The notes under the pieces were generated by a model. It saw nothing but the letters and a program-made list of their open reading frames with translations, did not search any database and was not told where the DNA came from. This document shows, piece after piece, positions 39,193 through 46,936 of a stretch of 64,000 nt of DNA. A program made the translations under genes and the position numbers. Origin of the DNA: Arsukibacterium sp. UBA3155 (GTDB lineage Bacteria > Pseudomonadota > Gammaproteobacteria > Enterobacterales > Alteromonadaceae); NCBI GenBank assembly GCA_002364615.1, contig DEYP01000025.1, forward strand, positions 372,001 to 436,000. The letters are read 5' to 3'. The first letter of the stretch is position 1; each line of letters opens with the position of its first letter.

Positions 39193-40467
39193 TTACCACA
39201 ACGCCGTTAAAGCCGGGTTAAGCCGGTATTGGCGATTCAATTCTGATTTACCCTGCACTTTTGCCGCAGCCTGCTTCGAATGATGACGTGACTGCTGCGT
39301 ACCCAGCCAGTTGGCAACCGCATTAAAGCCGGATTGCAAGTCAGCAATCAAATCAGCCGGCGCTTCAATACCTACTGATAACCGGACTAGCGTAGGGCCA
39401 ATACCAGCGGTTTGCTGCGCGGCCGCATCCATTGAGGCATGCGTCATGGTACTCGGGTGACAAATTAAGCTCTCTATACCACCAAGCGATTGCGCCAGGG
39501 TAAACAAACTCAGGCTGGAAAAGAATACGGGTAACGCGTCGGCGGGTGCCGCTAAATCAAAACTGCACATGGCACCAAAGCCACTTTGCTGCGCTTTAGC
39601 AATAGCATGACCAGGGTGCTCGACCAGCCCCGGGTAGTAAAGTTTGCCAATCAATGGCTGGCGTTGTAAAAAGCTGACCAGCTCAGCAGTATTCTGTTGC
39701 TGCAATTGCAGGCGTGGCACCAGAGTGCGTAAGCCGCGCAGCGTCATATAGCTATCAAATGCCGGCCCGGTTACCCCTAAACAATTCGCCCACCACTTTA
39801 ACTCATCACCTACGGCAGGGTCTTTTGCCACCAGCACACCTCCGACAATATCACTGTGGCCATTGATATATTTGGTGGTGGAATGCACTACAATATCGGC
39901 GCCTAATTGTAATGGTTGCTGCAGCACAGGGGATAAAAACGTGTTATCAACCACCACTTTAGCTTTTATGCTGCTGGCCAGCTGACATACGGCTTTTACA
40001 TCCGTAATTTGCAACAATGGGTTACTCGGTGTTTCCAGCCAGATCATCGCTGGCTTGGCTGCCACAAGCTGTTTTGCCCAGTCAGTCTGCTGAAAATTAA
40101 CGATCACCAGCTTAAAAGCCTGTTTACGCTGTGCCAGGTTAGTAAACAAACGGTAGCTGCCGCCATAACAGTCATGCGGGATAACCAAAGTATCCTCAGG
40201 CCCCAGCAATTGCAGTGCCAGTAAACAGGCTGACATACCACTGCCTGTAACAATAGCTCTGGCCCCCTGCTCTAACTCACATAACGCCTCTGCCAGTGTG
40301 TCGCGGGTAGGGTTGTTAGATCGGGAATAATCATATTGCCCCGGTTGCCCCAAAGCAGGCAGCTCATAGGTGGTAGTCAAATATAAAGGTGGGGTAACTG
40401 CACCAAATGCCGTATCTTCGGCAATACCGGCCCGGGCAGTAATAGTTGCAGCAGCTGAATGAGACAT
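39193..40467 (-). CDS. metB: Cystathionine gamma-synthase
   Basis: MetB condenses an O-acylhomoserine with cysteine to give cystathionine, using PLP. The 424-residue protein shows the Cys/Met-metabolism signature with YDYSRSNNPTRDTLAEAL, GSGMSACLLALQLL, ETPSNPLLQITDV and the cofactor lysine in VHSTTKYINGHSDIVGG. The common length is about 386; the extra residues form a basic, low-complexity C-terminal tail (QQSRHHSKQAAAKVQGKSELNRQ). AAAGG lies 7 bases before the ATG. It is divergent from metJ, with MetJ operator motifs just upstream. Confidence 0.95.
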   Translation of the reverse strand: MSHSAAATITARAGIAEDTAFGAVTPPLYLTTTYELPALGQPGQYDYSRSNNPTRDTLAEALCELEQGARAIVTGSGMSACLLALQLLGPEDTLVIPHDCYGGSYRLFTNLAQRKQAFKLVIVNFQQTDWAKQLVAAKPAMIWLETPSNPLLQITDVKAVCQLASSIKAKVVVDNTFLSPVLQQPLQLGADIVVHSTTKYINGHSDIVGGVLVAKDPAVGDELKWWANCLGVTGPAFDSYMTLRGLRTLVPRLQLQQQNTAELVSFLQRQPLIGKLYYPGLVEHPGHAIAKAQQSGFGAMCSFDLAAPADALPVFFSSLSLFTLAQSLGGIESLICHPSTMTHASMDAAAQQTAGIGPTLVRLSVGIEAPADLIADLQSGFNAVANWLGTQQSRHHSKQAAAKVQGKSELNRQYRLNPALTALW

Positions 40468-40493
40468 AACGACACCTTTTGACTTTCACTTTT

Positions 40494-40555
40494 GGATGTT
40501 TAGACGTCTAAAAGTATATCGATCAAAAATTGGATGTCAAACCATTTAGCCGTCT
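40494..40555. promoter_or_regulatory. MetJ operator (two clusters of met boxes) between metB and metJ
   Basis: Eight-base met boxes are visible as GGATGTTT at 40494 followed directly by the perfect box AGACGTCT at 40502. A second cluster at 40532 reads GGATGTCA, AACCATTT, AGCCGTCT in exact 8-base phase. MetJ with SAM binds such tandem boxes. The site is 27-90 bases upstream of metB and 110-170 upstream of metJ, so it can control both genes. Confidence 0.85.
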
Positions 40556-40663
40556 ATAATGATTATTTGTTGCTCACTATTGGACATGGCGGGATAAAAA
40601 GTTAGAATTTGGCAAATGCGCGAGCAAATACGAATAACCATTATAAATAACTAAGGTACCCTT

Positions 40664-40999
40664 ATGGCTAAATGGAATGGCGAATATATCCATCCTTATG
40701 CGGAACATGGTAAAAAGTCAGAACAAGTAAAAAAAATTACCGTTTCCATTCCGCTGAATGTTTTAAAAGTATTGACCGACGAGCGTACCCGACGTCAGGT
40801 TAATAACCTGCGCCATGCCACAAACAGCGAATTATTGTGTGAAGCCTTTTTACATGCGTTTACCGGCCAGCCATTGCCTGCAGACGAAGACTTACGTAAA
40901 GATAACCCGCACCAGATCCCGACAGAAGTACGGCATATACTTACCAGTATGGGCAAGCCCATTCCGGTTATTATTGAAGCAGATACCACTGAAGAATAA
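40664..40999 (+). CDS. metJ: Methionine regulon repressor MetJ
   Basis: MetJ is a ribbon-helix-helix repressor that uses S-adenosylmethionine as corepressor to shut down methionine genes. The 111-residue protein is close to E. coli Met[22 protein letters not shown], the DNA-binding strand [24 protein letters not shown] and the helix [29 protein letters not shown] lies 8-9 bases before the ATG. It is divergent from metBLF and probably autoregulated through the shared met boxes. Confidence 0.97.
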   Translation: MAKWNGEYIHPYAEHGKKSEQVKKITVSIPLNVLKVLTDERTRRQVNNLRHATNSELLCEAFLHAFTGQPLPADEDLRKDNPHQIPTEVRHILTSMGKPIPVIIEADTTEE

Positions 41000-41023
41000 C
41001 TAGCAAAATGTACCCTTTTAGAC

Positions 41024-41050
41024 AAAAAACCGCCTGCAGGCGGTTTTTTT
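41024..41050. terminator. Bidirectional terminator between metJ and response regulator gene
   Basis: An 11-base-pair perfect stem (AAAAAACCGCC/GGCGGTTTTTT) with a TGCA loop lies between the convergent metJ and response-regulator genes. T-runs on both strands allow termination both ways. Confidence 0.9.
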
Positions 41051-41085
41051 AATGCGTATAACAAGCCAAAGCAATTGCTTAGCGT

Positions 41086-41733
41086 CTAACTGATAAGACC
41101 GAGCTCTAACGCCAGTAAGACAGCCCGGGTGCGATCCCGCACGCCGAGTTTTGCCAGAATGGCAGAACACTGGTTTTTTACCGTACCCTCCGATTTATAC
41201 AGCGCTGCAGCAATTTCTTTGTTGCTATAGCCTGCCGCCATAAGCTGCAGGATCTCCAATTCTTTTTCACTCAATGGTTCCAGCGACGCGGGCATGTTGA
41301 AGCCGTTATTGTTACTGGTTCTGATAGTGCCTACTAAACGCTCGGTAATGTTAGGGGCAAACCAGCTACCGCCTTCGGCCAGCGTTGCAATGGCCTGCAC
41401 CAGGGTATCAAGTGACACATCTTTTAATAAAAAACCCCGGGCGCCCTCTGAGATACTTTTTAACACTAATTCATGTTCATCAAAAGTGGTCAGGATAAGT
41501 GTCGGCGTGCTGATACCTTCCTGCTTCATCGCTGCCAGAGTTTGTACCCCATTCATCTTTGGCATTGATAAATCCAAAAGCACCACATCAGGCTGCAGTT
41601 CAACACAGGCGTTTAATACCGTGGAACCATCTGCACACTCGCCCACTACGGTGACTTTGCCAGATAGCCCGAGCAAACTTTTAATACCGTCACGGATCAG
41701 TTTCTGATCGTCTACCAGCAATACCTTATGCAT
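41086..41733 (-). CDS. NarL/LuxR-family response regulator
   Basis: The 215-residue protein has a receiver domain with acidic residues in LLVDDQ, the phospho-acceptor D54 in VVLLDLSMP, the switch threonine in LILTTFDE and K in FLLKDVS. A LuxR-type helix-turn-helix follows (LSEKELEILQLMAAGYSNKEIAAALYKSEGTVKNQ). The ATG at 41733 has GAGAG just upstream and is favoured over a GTG at 41739. It overlaps the histidine kinase gene by 8 bases, so they form a two-component pair. Targets are unknown; an inverted repeat in the divergent promoter is a candidate site. Confidence 0.92.
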   Translation of the reverse strand: MHKVLLVDDQKLIRDGIKSLLGLSGKVTVVGECADGSTVLNACVELQPDVVLLDLSMPKMNGVQTLAAMKQEGISTPTLILTTFDEHELVLKSISEGARGFLLKDVSLDTLVQAIATLAEGGSWFAPNITERLVGTIRTSNNNGFNMPASLEPLSEKELEILQLMAAGYSNKEIAAALYKSEGTVKNQCSAILAKLGVRDRTRAVLLALELGLIS

Positions 41734-42868
41734 TGTCACTCTCTTTGTAAGGCAAGGTTATAGTAAGCTGCATGGCACGCTGCCGGGTAGCCAGTTGTAA
41801 ACTACCATCACACTCGGTTACGCGCTCGTGCATACCGGTAATACCATTACCAGGTTGCCAGCGAGGCGCCAGTATGCCGTTATCCCAAATCATTAACTGT
41901 AACTGATGCTGCGCTACCCGGGCCGTTATTTCAACGGTGCTGGCACCACTGTGTTTTAAACTGTTGCTTAGTGCTTCCTGGACTATACATAGCAGGTGCT
42001 GCGCCTGAGCCAGATCGTTGAGCATAATCTCAGCAGGAACCTGCAGTTTTACTTCCAGCTGCGATGGCAACAGACGGGTTAGTCCTGTTATTGCATCCAG
42101 CAAACTGATATCCGCGAACTGGCGCATGGTGCTGACCGCTTCACGCACATCGGCCAGCAGCAGTTTTGCCAACTGGTGGCAATTATCCACCTGCACTTTT
42201 GCCTCGCCACTGGTTAAATGGCCGGCTACCTGCAGCTGAATGGTCAGCGCGGTTAAATGATGGCCTACCACATCATGCAAATTGCGGGCGATGCGGGTGC
42301 GCTCACTCTGACGCGACGCAGCTTGCAATAAGTGTTGAGTTGCCAGTAACTGTTGATGCTTTTGCTCGAGCTCGTCTCGGGCGGCTTCGGCATCCCGGCT
42401 GGCACTTTGCACCAGCACCGCAAACAGATGAAAACTGCCGTATAACAATGCCGTAATCCAGACGCTACTGCCCGTTTGCCAGGCTATCAGCAGATGCCAC
42501 AACGCGACGACCAGAATTGTCAGTAACATTGCCGGGCCGGTGCGCAACACAAAGGGCAGCATAGCGGCCCAGATAATCGTCAAAATCGCCAGAAAATCGA
42601 AATTTCGATCCCTCAGCAACCACTGCAGCGCAAAAGCCAGCAGCAGTTGCAGTAATAATAACCAGGGACCAAAGCGGCCCCGCAACCCATAAGGCCGCTG
42701 CTCCCGGGTTAGCAGCCAGAACAGGGCGCCATATCCTAAAAAAAGCATATGCAGCAGCATACCGCCATGCGCCGATGCCGTTTTCTGTAAAATGGTTAAG
42801 GTAATGCCATACACCATCAACCAGGTTAACAATCCGGCCAGGCTGGCAAAATCAATTTTTCTTTTCAT
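41726..42868 (-). CDS. NarX/DesK-type membrane histidine kinase
   Basis: The ~380-residue kinase has an N-terminal membrane domain of about five or six helices (LAGLLTWLMVYGITLTIL through VWITALLYGSFHLFAVLVQ). A HisKA_3 dimerisation domain follows with the phosphorylated histidine in RTRIARNLHDVVGHHL, then an HATPase domain (IVQEALSNSLKHSGAS, WDNG, GNGITGMHERV). No periplasmic sensor domain is apparent, so it may sense the membrane or a membrane partner, as DesK does. The start is uncertain: the ATG at 42868 or a GTG at 42889, neither with a clear ribosome site. It is divergent from a seven-helix membrane protein gene. Confidence 0.88.
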   Translation of the reverse strand: MKRKIDFASLAGLLTWLMVYGITLTILQKTASAHGGMLLHMLFLGYGALFWLLTREQRPYGLRGRFGPWLLLLQLLLAFALQWLLRDRNFDFLAILTIIWAAMLPFVLRTGPAMLLTILVVALWHLLIAWQTGSSVWITALLYGSFHLFAVLVQSASRDAEAARDELEQKHQQLLATQHLLQAASRQSERTRIARNLHDVVGHHLTALTIQLQVAGHLTSGEAKVQVDNCHQLAKLLLADVREAVSTMRQFADISLLDAITGLTRLLPSQLEVKLQVPAEIMLNDLAQAQHLLCIVQEALSNSLKHSGASTVEITARVAQHQLQLMIWDNGILAPRWQPGNGITGMHERVTECDGSLQLATRQRAMQLTITLPYKESDNA

Positions 42869-42905
42869 GGGGTTATTATGCGATGCCACGAAATAACTGC
42901 AATAG

Positions 42906-42940
42906 GCCAGAAGTCATAGTGGAAAATCCTGACTTCTGGC
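42906..42940. promoter_or_regulatory. Perfect 11-base inverted repeat in the divergent kinase/membrane-protein promoter
   Basis: The arms GCCAGAAGTCA (42906-42916) and TGACTTCTGGC (42930-42940) are exact inverse complements separated by 13 bases. The element lies between the start of the histidine kinase gene and the membrane protein gene at 42998. There is no T-run, so it is unlikely to be a terminator. A binding site for the LuxR-type regulator encoded alongside is the simplest reading. Confidence 0.6.
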
Positions 42941-42997
42941 ACCTGCTATCACCACGGCACAGGCGTAAGCTGTCTCCATCAACCAAGGAGGCTGACT

Positions 42998-43762
42998 ATG
43001 TTAACGATCCACACTACATTGTTATATATGCACATTTTTCTAGGCGCTATCGCGCTAATGGTATTCTGGCTACCCATTATCGCTCGAAAAGGCAGTAAGC
43101 TGCATATTAACGCCGGCAACGTGTTTTACTACATTATGCTGTTTGTTGCAGGTTCAGGGATTGTGATGAGCCTGATGGGTATGTCAGATCCCATCGGGAT
43201 TTACGTCAACACTAAGCAAATCAGTAATGAACAAATTGAAAAAATGATGGTATGGCGTATTCCGTTTACATATTTTTTGTTGCTGTTGAGCATGCTCACC
43301 TGGGTAACCGTGCGCCATGCTATTGGCGTATTACGTGCAAAAGCAAACCGCGACATGCTGCGCAGCTGGACCTATCAGGGCCCGGTATTTTTAATGTTTC
43401 CGGTTGCGGTGTTTGTTGGTTGGCAAGGGATCCGAATCGGCATGCCGCTGCTGATTATATTTGCGGTAGTCAGCCTGATAACAGCCAGCAGTATCAGTAT
43501 GTATGTCTTTAAAAAAGACGTGGCGCCACGCGCCTGGATCATTGAACACTTCAGTGCCATGGTCGGTGCTGGTATTGCGGTCTACACTGCATTTTTTGCT
43601 GCGGGTGGTCGTAAAGTGTTATCAGAATGGCTGCCCGGTGAATGGCAGATCGTAAGCTGGCTGGCGGCGCCAGTGATTGGCTTAACCGTGCTGATGGCTT
43701 TGAAAGGCTATTATCAGCGTAAATATAAGGTGCAGACCAACAAAGCTTTACAACACCGTTAA
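42998..43762 (+). CDS. Seven-helix integral membrane protein, unknown function
   Basis: The 254-residue protein has seven predicted membrane helices, roughly at residues 8-29, 41-60, 88-112, 127-144, 149-171, 183-203 and 217-238. The N-terminal pattern with histidines at the membrane edge (LLYMHIFLGAIAL, then KGSKLHINAGNVFYY) recalls DUF2306-like predicted membrane proteins, but I am not certain of that family. There is a perfect AAGGAGG site 6 bases before the ATG, so it is strongly translated. It is divergent from the histidine kinase and 43 bases upstream of a dehydrogenase. It is a plausible sensor partner or target of the two-component pair. Confidence 0.7.
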   Translation: MLTIHTTLLYMHIFLGAIALMVFWLPIIARKGSKLHINAGNVFYYIMLFVAGSGIVMSLMGMSDPIGIYVNTKQISNEQIEKMMVWRIPFTYFLLLLSMLTWVTVRHAIGVLRAKANRDMLRSWTYQGPVFLMFPVAVFVGWQGIRIGMPLLIIFAVVSLITASSISMYVFKKDVAPRAWIIEHFSAMVGAGIAVYTAFFAAGGRKVLSEWLPGEWQIVSWLAAPVIGLTVLMALKGYYQRKYKVQTNKALQHR

Positions 43763-43805
43763 AGCTGGCTTAATGTCCTGTGCAACACAGGTACAGGACA
43801 ACATT

Positions 43806-44615
43806 ATGGCCCTAACTAATACGACGCTTTCTAACAAAGTTATCTGGATCACCGGCGCTTCTGGCGGCATTGGCGAGGCCTTAGCCCGCGAACTGGCAGC
43901 CGACGGCGCCCGACTCATTCTAAGCGCCCGTCGTCAGACAGAATTGGAACGGGTACGCGATAGCTTGCCTAATGCCACTCAGCATGTGCTGCTACCACTT
44001 GATATTACCGACAATGACGCCATCACTGCCGCAATTGCGACAATCCAGCAACAGATTGGTGGTTTGGACTGGTTAATAAATAATGCCGGGATCAGCCAGC
44101 GGGCACTGATCCTCGACACCCCCCTTGAGACCGAGCGTAAATTATTTGAAGTGGATTATTTCGCTCAAATAAACTTAACCCGTCAGGCTCTGCCTCTGCT
44201 GCTGGCAGACGGTGGTGGCAAAGTTATTTTTGTTTCATCGGTCGCGGGTTTAGTCGGCACGCAATACCGCGGCAGCTATTCAGCAGCCAAAGCCGCCCTG
44301 CATTTATGGGCAAACAGTCTGCGGGCCGAATTATTTGACCAGGGCTTGACTGTCGCTACGCTTTTCCCGGGTTTTGTCAAAACGGATGTGTCACTCAATG
44401 CACTAACCGGTGATGGCAAGGCGCTCGGTGAAATGGACACCGCTCAGGCCAATGCCATGAGTGCGGAGCAATTTGCTGAAAAAGCGGTAAAAGCACTACT
44501 TGGCAACAAGAGCTATATCGTAATTGGTGGGCTAAAAGAACGGCTTGGTGCCTGGGTCTCGCGGCTTTCACCAGAGCTACTTTATAAAATGATCCGAAAA
44601 AGTAAAGTCCGCTGA
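43806..44615 (+). CDS. Short-chain dehydrogenase/reductase
   Basis: The 269-residue protein is a classical SDR, with the cofactor motif TGASGGIGEALA, NNAG in WLINNAGIS, the catalytic serine in FVSSVAG and YxxxK in YSAAKAAL. An arginine after the second strand (LSARRQ) favours NADPH. The C-terminal extension ERLGAWVSRLSPELLYKMIRK resembles DHRS7-like enzymes. The substrate is unknown. The ATG at 43806 is preferred to one at 43773 because AGGA lies 7 bases upstream. It likely forms an operon with the membrane protein before it. Confidence 0.88.
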   Translation: MALTNTTLSNKVIWITGASGGIGEALARELAADGARLILSARRQTELERVRDSLPNATQHVLLPLDITDNDAITAAIATIQQQIGGLDWLINNAGISQRALILDTPLETERKLFEVDYFAQINLTRQALPLLLADGGGKVIFVSSVAGLVGTQYRGSYSAAKAALHLWANSLRAELFDQGLTVATLFPGFVKTDVSLNALTGDGKALGEMDTAQANAMSAEQFAEKAVKALLGNKSYIVIGGLKERLGAWVSRLSPELLYKMIRKSKVR

Positions 44616-44652
44616 TTAATCTGCCTGACATACAGTGCTAGATGTCGTCAAG

Positions 44653-44688
44653 GCTGACTACACAGATGTCATCAGCCCTGATCTTTTT
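44653..44688 (+). terminator. Possible terminator after the dehydrogenase gene
   Basis: The arms GGCTGA and TCAGCC form a six-pair stem with a 13-base loop, followed by CTGATCTTTTT. The stem is short and the T-run is offset by a few bases, so this is a weak call. Confidence 0.35.
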
Positions 44689-44701
44689 CGATGAAACTAC
44701 G

Positions 44702-45943
44702 TTATAGGTAGTAGTTCTCCGGCAACGCAATCCGGGCAACGCCAGACTCTACTGCGGCTTCAGCTACTGCACGGGCTACCCGCGGTAACAGTCTTGGATC
44801 CATTGGCTTAGGAATAATATAAGCTTTACCGAATTCAAGTTTATCAATTTGCGCCGCTTGTAATACTTCAGCAGGTACCGGCTCTTTCGCAATAGCACGG
44901 ATCGCATTCACCGCAGCTATTTTCATTTCATCATTAATAACACTGGCCCGCACATCCAACGCACCGCGGAAAATAAATGGGAAACATAATACATTGTTAA
45001 CCTGATTAGGATAATCAGACCGACCGGTTGCCATAATTAAATCTTTGCGGGCAGCGTGTGCCAACGCCGGTTTAATTTCTGGATCAGGGTTTGAGCAGGC
45101 AAAAATAACCGGATTTGGCGCCATTAATGATAACGCTTCTGGTGGCAATACGTCCGGACCAGATACACCCACAAATACATCCGCTCCATTTAGTGCATCT
45201 TCTAACGTACGTTTATCCGTATTATTGGCAAACAGTAATTTATATTGGTTTAAATCGTCCCGCCGGGTGTGAATCACCCCTTTGGTATCCAGCATATAAA
45301 TGTGTTCACGCTGGGCACCGCATTTAATCAGCAGCTCCATACAGGCAATGGCCGCAGCGCCCGCGCCCATGCACACAATGATAGCTTTACTAATATCCTT
45401 ACCCTGAATTTCCAGCGCATTAAGCATGCCGGCTGCAGTAACAATCGCCGTTCCATGCTGATCATCATGAAATACCGGTATTTTACAGCGCTTAATCAGC
45501 TCTTTCTCAATTTCAAAGCATTCCGGCGCTTTAATATCCTCCAGGTTAATGCCACCAAACGTATCCGCGATATTGGCCACCGTATTGATGAACTCTTCTG
45601 TGGTGCGGTGGCTGACTTCAATATCAATAGAGTCAAGATTTGCAAAACGTTTAAACAGCAGTGCTTTGCCTTCCATTACCGGTTTTGAGGCCATTGGCCC
45701 CAGGTTTCCTAAACCAAGAATAGCTGTACCGTTGGTAATTACCGCCACCAAGTTGCCTTTAGCGGTATATTTGTAAACGTTGTCAACGTCAGCGGCAATT
45801 TCCCGCACCGGCTCGGCAACACCCGGGCTGTATGCCAGTGCCAGGTCTTTTACAGTTTCTGCCGGCTTACTGATTTCAATACTAATTTTTCCCGGGGTAG
45901 GCTCTGCGTGATACTTAAGTGCCTGTTCTCTGAAATCTGACAT
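44702..45943 (-). CDS. Malic enzyme (oxaloacetate-decarboxylating), short form
   Basis: This enzyme decarboxylates malate to pyruvate with NAD(P) reduction. The 413-residue protein has the N-domain SPGVAEPVREIA and GNLGPMASKPVMEGKALLFKRFA, the metal site FHDDQHGTAIVTAA, and the nucleotide loop VCMGAGAAAIACMELL. It lacks the C-terminal phosphotransacetylase domain of E. coli MaeB and so is of the short form. The ATG at 45943 is preferred to one at 45958 because AGGA lies 8 bases before it. The upstream gap holds nested inverted repeats. Confidence 0.93.
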   Translation of the reverse strand: MSDFREQALKYHAEPTPGKISIEISKPAETVKDLALAYSPGVAEPVREIAADVDNVYKYTAKGNLVAVITNGTAILGLGNLGPMASKPVMEGKALLFKRFANLDSIDIEVSHRTTEEFINTVANIADTFGGINLEDIKAPECFEIEKELIKRCKIPVFHDDQHGTAIVTAAGMLNALEIQGKDISKAIIVCMGAGAAAIACMELLIKCGAQREHIYMLDTKGVIHTRRDDLNQYKLLFANNTDKRTLEDALNGADVFVGVSGPDVLPPEALSLMAPNPVIFACSNPDPEIKPALAHAARKDLIMATGRSDYPNQVNNVLCFPFIFRGALDVRASVINDEMKIAAVNAIRAIAKEPVPAEVLQAAQIDKLEFGKAYIIPKPMDPRLLPRVARAVAEAAVESGVARIALPENYYL

Positions 45944-45978
45944 CGTGTTTTCCTGCATTTAATGAGTGAGGGTAACTT

Positions 45979-46017
45979 CTGATTATTGTTTGAAACAATT
46001 TTTTATTGGGTAATCAG
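45979..46017. promoter_or_regulatory. Nested inverted repeats upstream of malic enzyme
   Basis: The outer arms CTGATTA (45979-45985) and TAATCAG (46011-46017) flank an inner palindrome ATTGTTT-G-AAACAAT (45985-45999). The element is 36-74 bases upstream of the malic enzyme ATG, where an operator or promoter would lie. A plus-strand T-run follows the inner palindrome, so a terminator reading on that strand is possible, but no plus-strand gene precedes it. Confidence 0.45.
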
Positions 46018-46384
46018 GATTAGTTTGTCACTTTCTATTCCTAAGGTCTGACGATTTTAACAGTGCAACAACGCCTTACTGACCATACCACTTTAGTCTT
46101 ATTGCTAATTGTTATAGCAACTTCAGTCGCAATCGCCAAGCCCTGTCCCACAAAGCATTTACCCGTATTAGGTATTTCTTGCCGATATTTGGATGCCGTG
46201 CACTCAGCAGCACGATTAAGATTGCGATTATTGTGATTAACTATAAAAAACGATACCAAGCCAATAGCGGGTAAAGTGCAGCCAATTCAGGCGTATAGCC
46301 ATCCAAACAAGAAATAACTTGTTGCATAATCTGCTAAACAACGGAAATTAAAACATTTTTTTTATTAATATCGACTATTTGCTT

Positions 46385-46409
46385 AAAAAACAAGCGGAGC
46401 TGGTTTTTT
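46385..46409. terminator. Orphan hairpin with flanking A and T runs
   Basis: AAAAAAC-A-AGC and GCT-G-GTTTTTT pair with one mismatch around a GGA loop, with A and T runs as in bidirectional terminators. No gene ends nearby: the rpmE terminator is already at 46474-46499. It may end a small unannotated transcript or act as a backup. Confidence 0.4.
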
Positions 46410-46473
46410 GGAAATGTGGCTAAATGCCAGTGGTAAATAAAAGGAGGGTTAATATTGATTGAGTTGACGCATA

Positions 46474-46499
46474 AAAAAAGCACCCGAAGGTGCTTTTTT
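46474..46499 (-). terminator. Rho-independent terminator after rpmE
   Basis: An 11-pair stem (AAAAAAGCACC-type arm and its complement) closes a CGAA tetraloop, with a T-run on the minus strand, 22 bases after the rpmE stop codon. Confidence 0.9.
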
Positions 46500-46520
46500 A
46501 TGACGATATAAACGGGCGAA

Positions 46521-46733
46521 TTAACGATTGCCCAATACCGCGAAACGTTTTTTGAAACGGTCTACACGGCCGCCAACGTCTAAGACTTTCTGCTTACCGG
46601 TATAAAACGGGTGGCAGCTTGAACATACGTCCAAGTGGATATCTTTACACAGCGCTGAGTGCGTTTTGAAACTGTTACCGCAAGTACAGGTTGCAGTAAT
46701 TTCTTTGTATTCTGGGTGGATACCTGGTTTCAT
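46521..46733 (-). CDS. rpmE: 50S ribosomal protein bL31, zinc-binding form
   Basis: bL31 bridges the ribosomal subunits. The 70-residue protein keeps all four zinc cysteines, C16, C18, C37 and C40, and so is the C+ form repressed or replaced under zinc shortage in many bacteria. GAGG lies 6 bases before the ATG. It is divergent from priA, as in E. coli. The leader contains a two-part stem that could mediate autoregulation. Confidence 0.97.
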   Translation of the reverse strand: MKPGIHPEYKEITATCTCGNSFKTHSALCKDIHLDVCSSCHPFYTGKQKVLDVGGRVDRFKKRFAVLGNR

Positions 46734-46750
46734 GGGTTACCTCGTTAGGC

Positions 46751-46789
46751 CGTATCGCTATCTGGTCATCGTGTGCCAGACACCATACG
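46751..46789 (-). promoter_or_regulatory. Structured leader upstream of rpmE
   Basis: An outer stem CGTAT/ATACG (46751-46755 with 46785-46789) and an inner stem TCTGG/CCAGA (46761-46765 with 46776-46780) enclose an internal loop, 18-56 bases before the rpmE start. Gammaproteobacterial rpmE mRNAs are known to have leader elements bound by L31; whether this one matches that model was not tested. Confidence 0.45.
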
Positions 46790-46936
46790 TAATTACAGTT
46801 AATTAAGGGCGCGTAGCTTAATAGATAGCCAGCCAAGTTGCAACTGCCAACCTGACTTATTTAGCACTTTGTTTTGCTTGGCAGCTGCCGGTGAGCATCT
46901 TACACTATGGCTTGCCTAATCTGAAGGATGCTAGCT

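Larger units (their letters stand above)
45944..46520. other. 577-base gap between malic enzyme and rpmE
   Basis: No convincing gene is seen here. The only ORF, 72 codons on the minus strand at 46041-46259, has no recognisable family, no good ribosome site and low-complexity content. The gap holds nested inverted repeats near the malic enzyme start (45979-46017), an orphan hairpin at 46385-46409 and the rpmE terminator at 46474-46499. The stretch 46321-46440 is notably A+T-rich. Confidence 0.6.

Noticed and set aside
46041..46259. 72-codon minus-strand ORF in the malic enzyme-rpmE gap
   Set aside because: It has no recognisable domain, no good ribosome site and low-complexity sequence; a chance ORF is more likely.
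46808..46860. A plus-strand stretch resembling the start of a tRNA (GCGCGTAGCTTAAT)
   Set aside because: It cannot be folded into an acceptor, anticodon and T arm, and no TTCGA-type T loop follows at the right distance.
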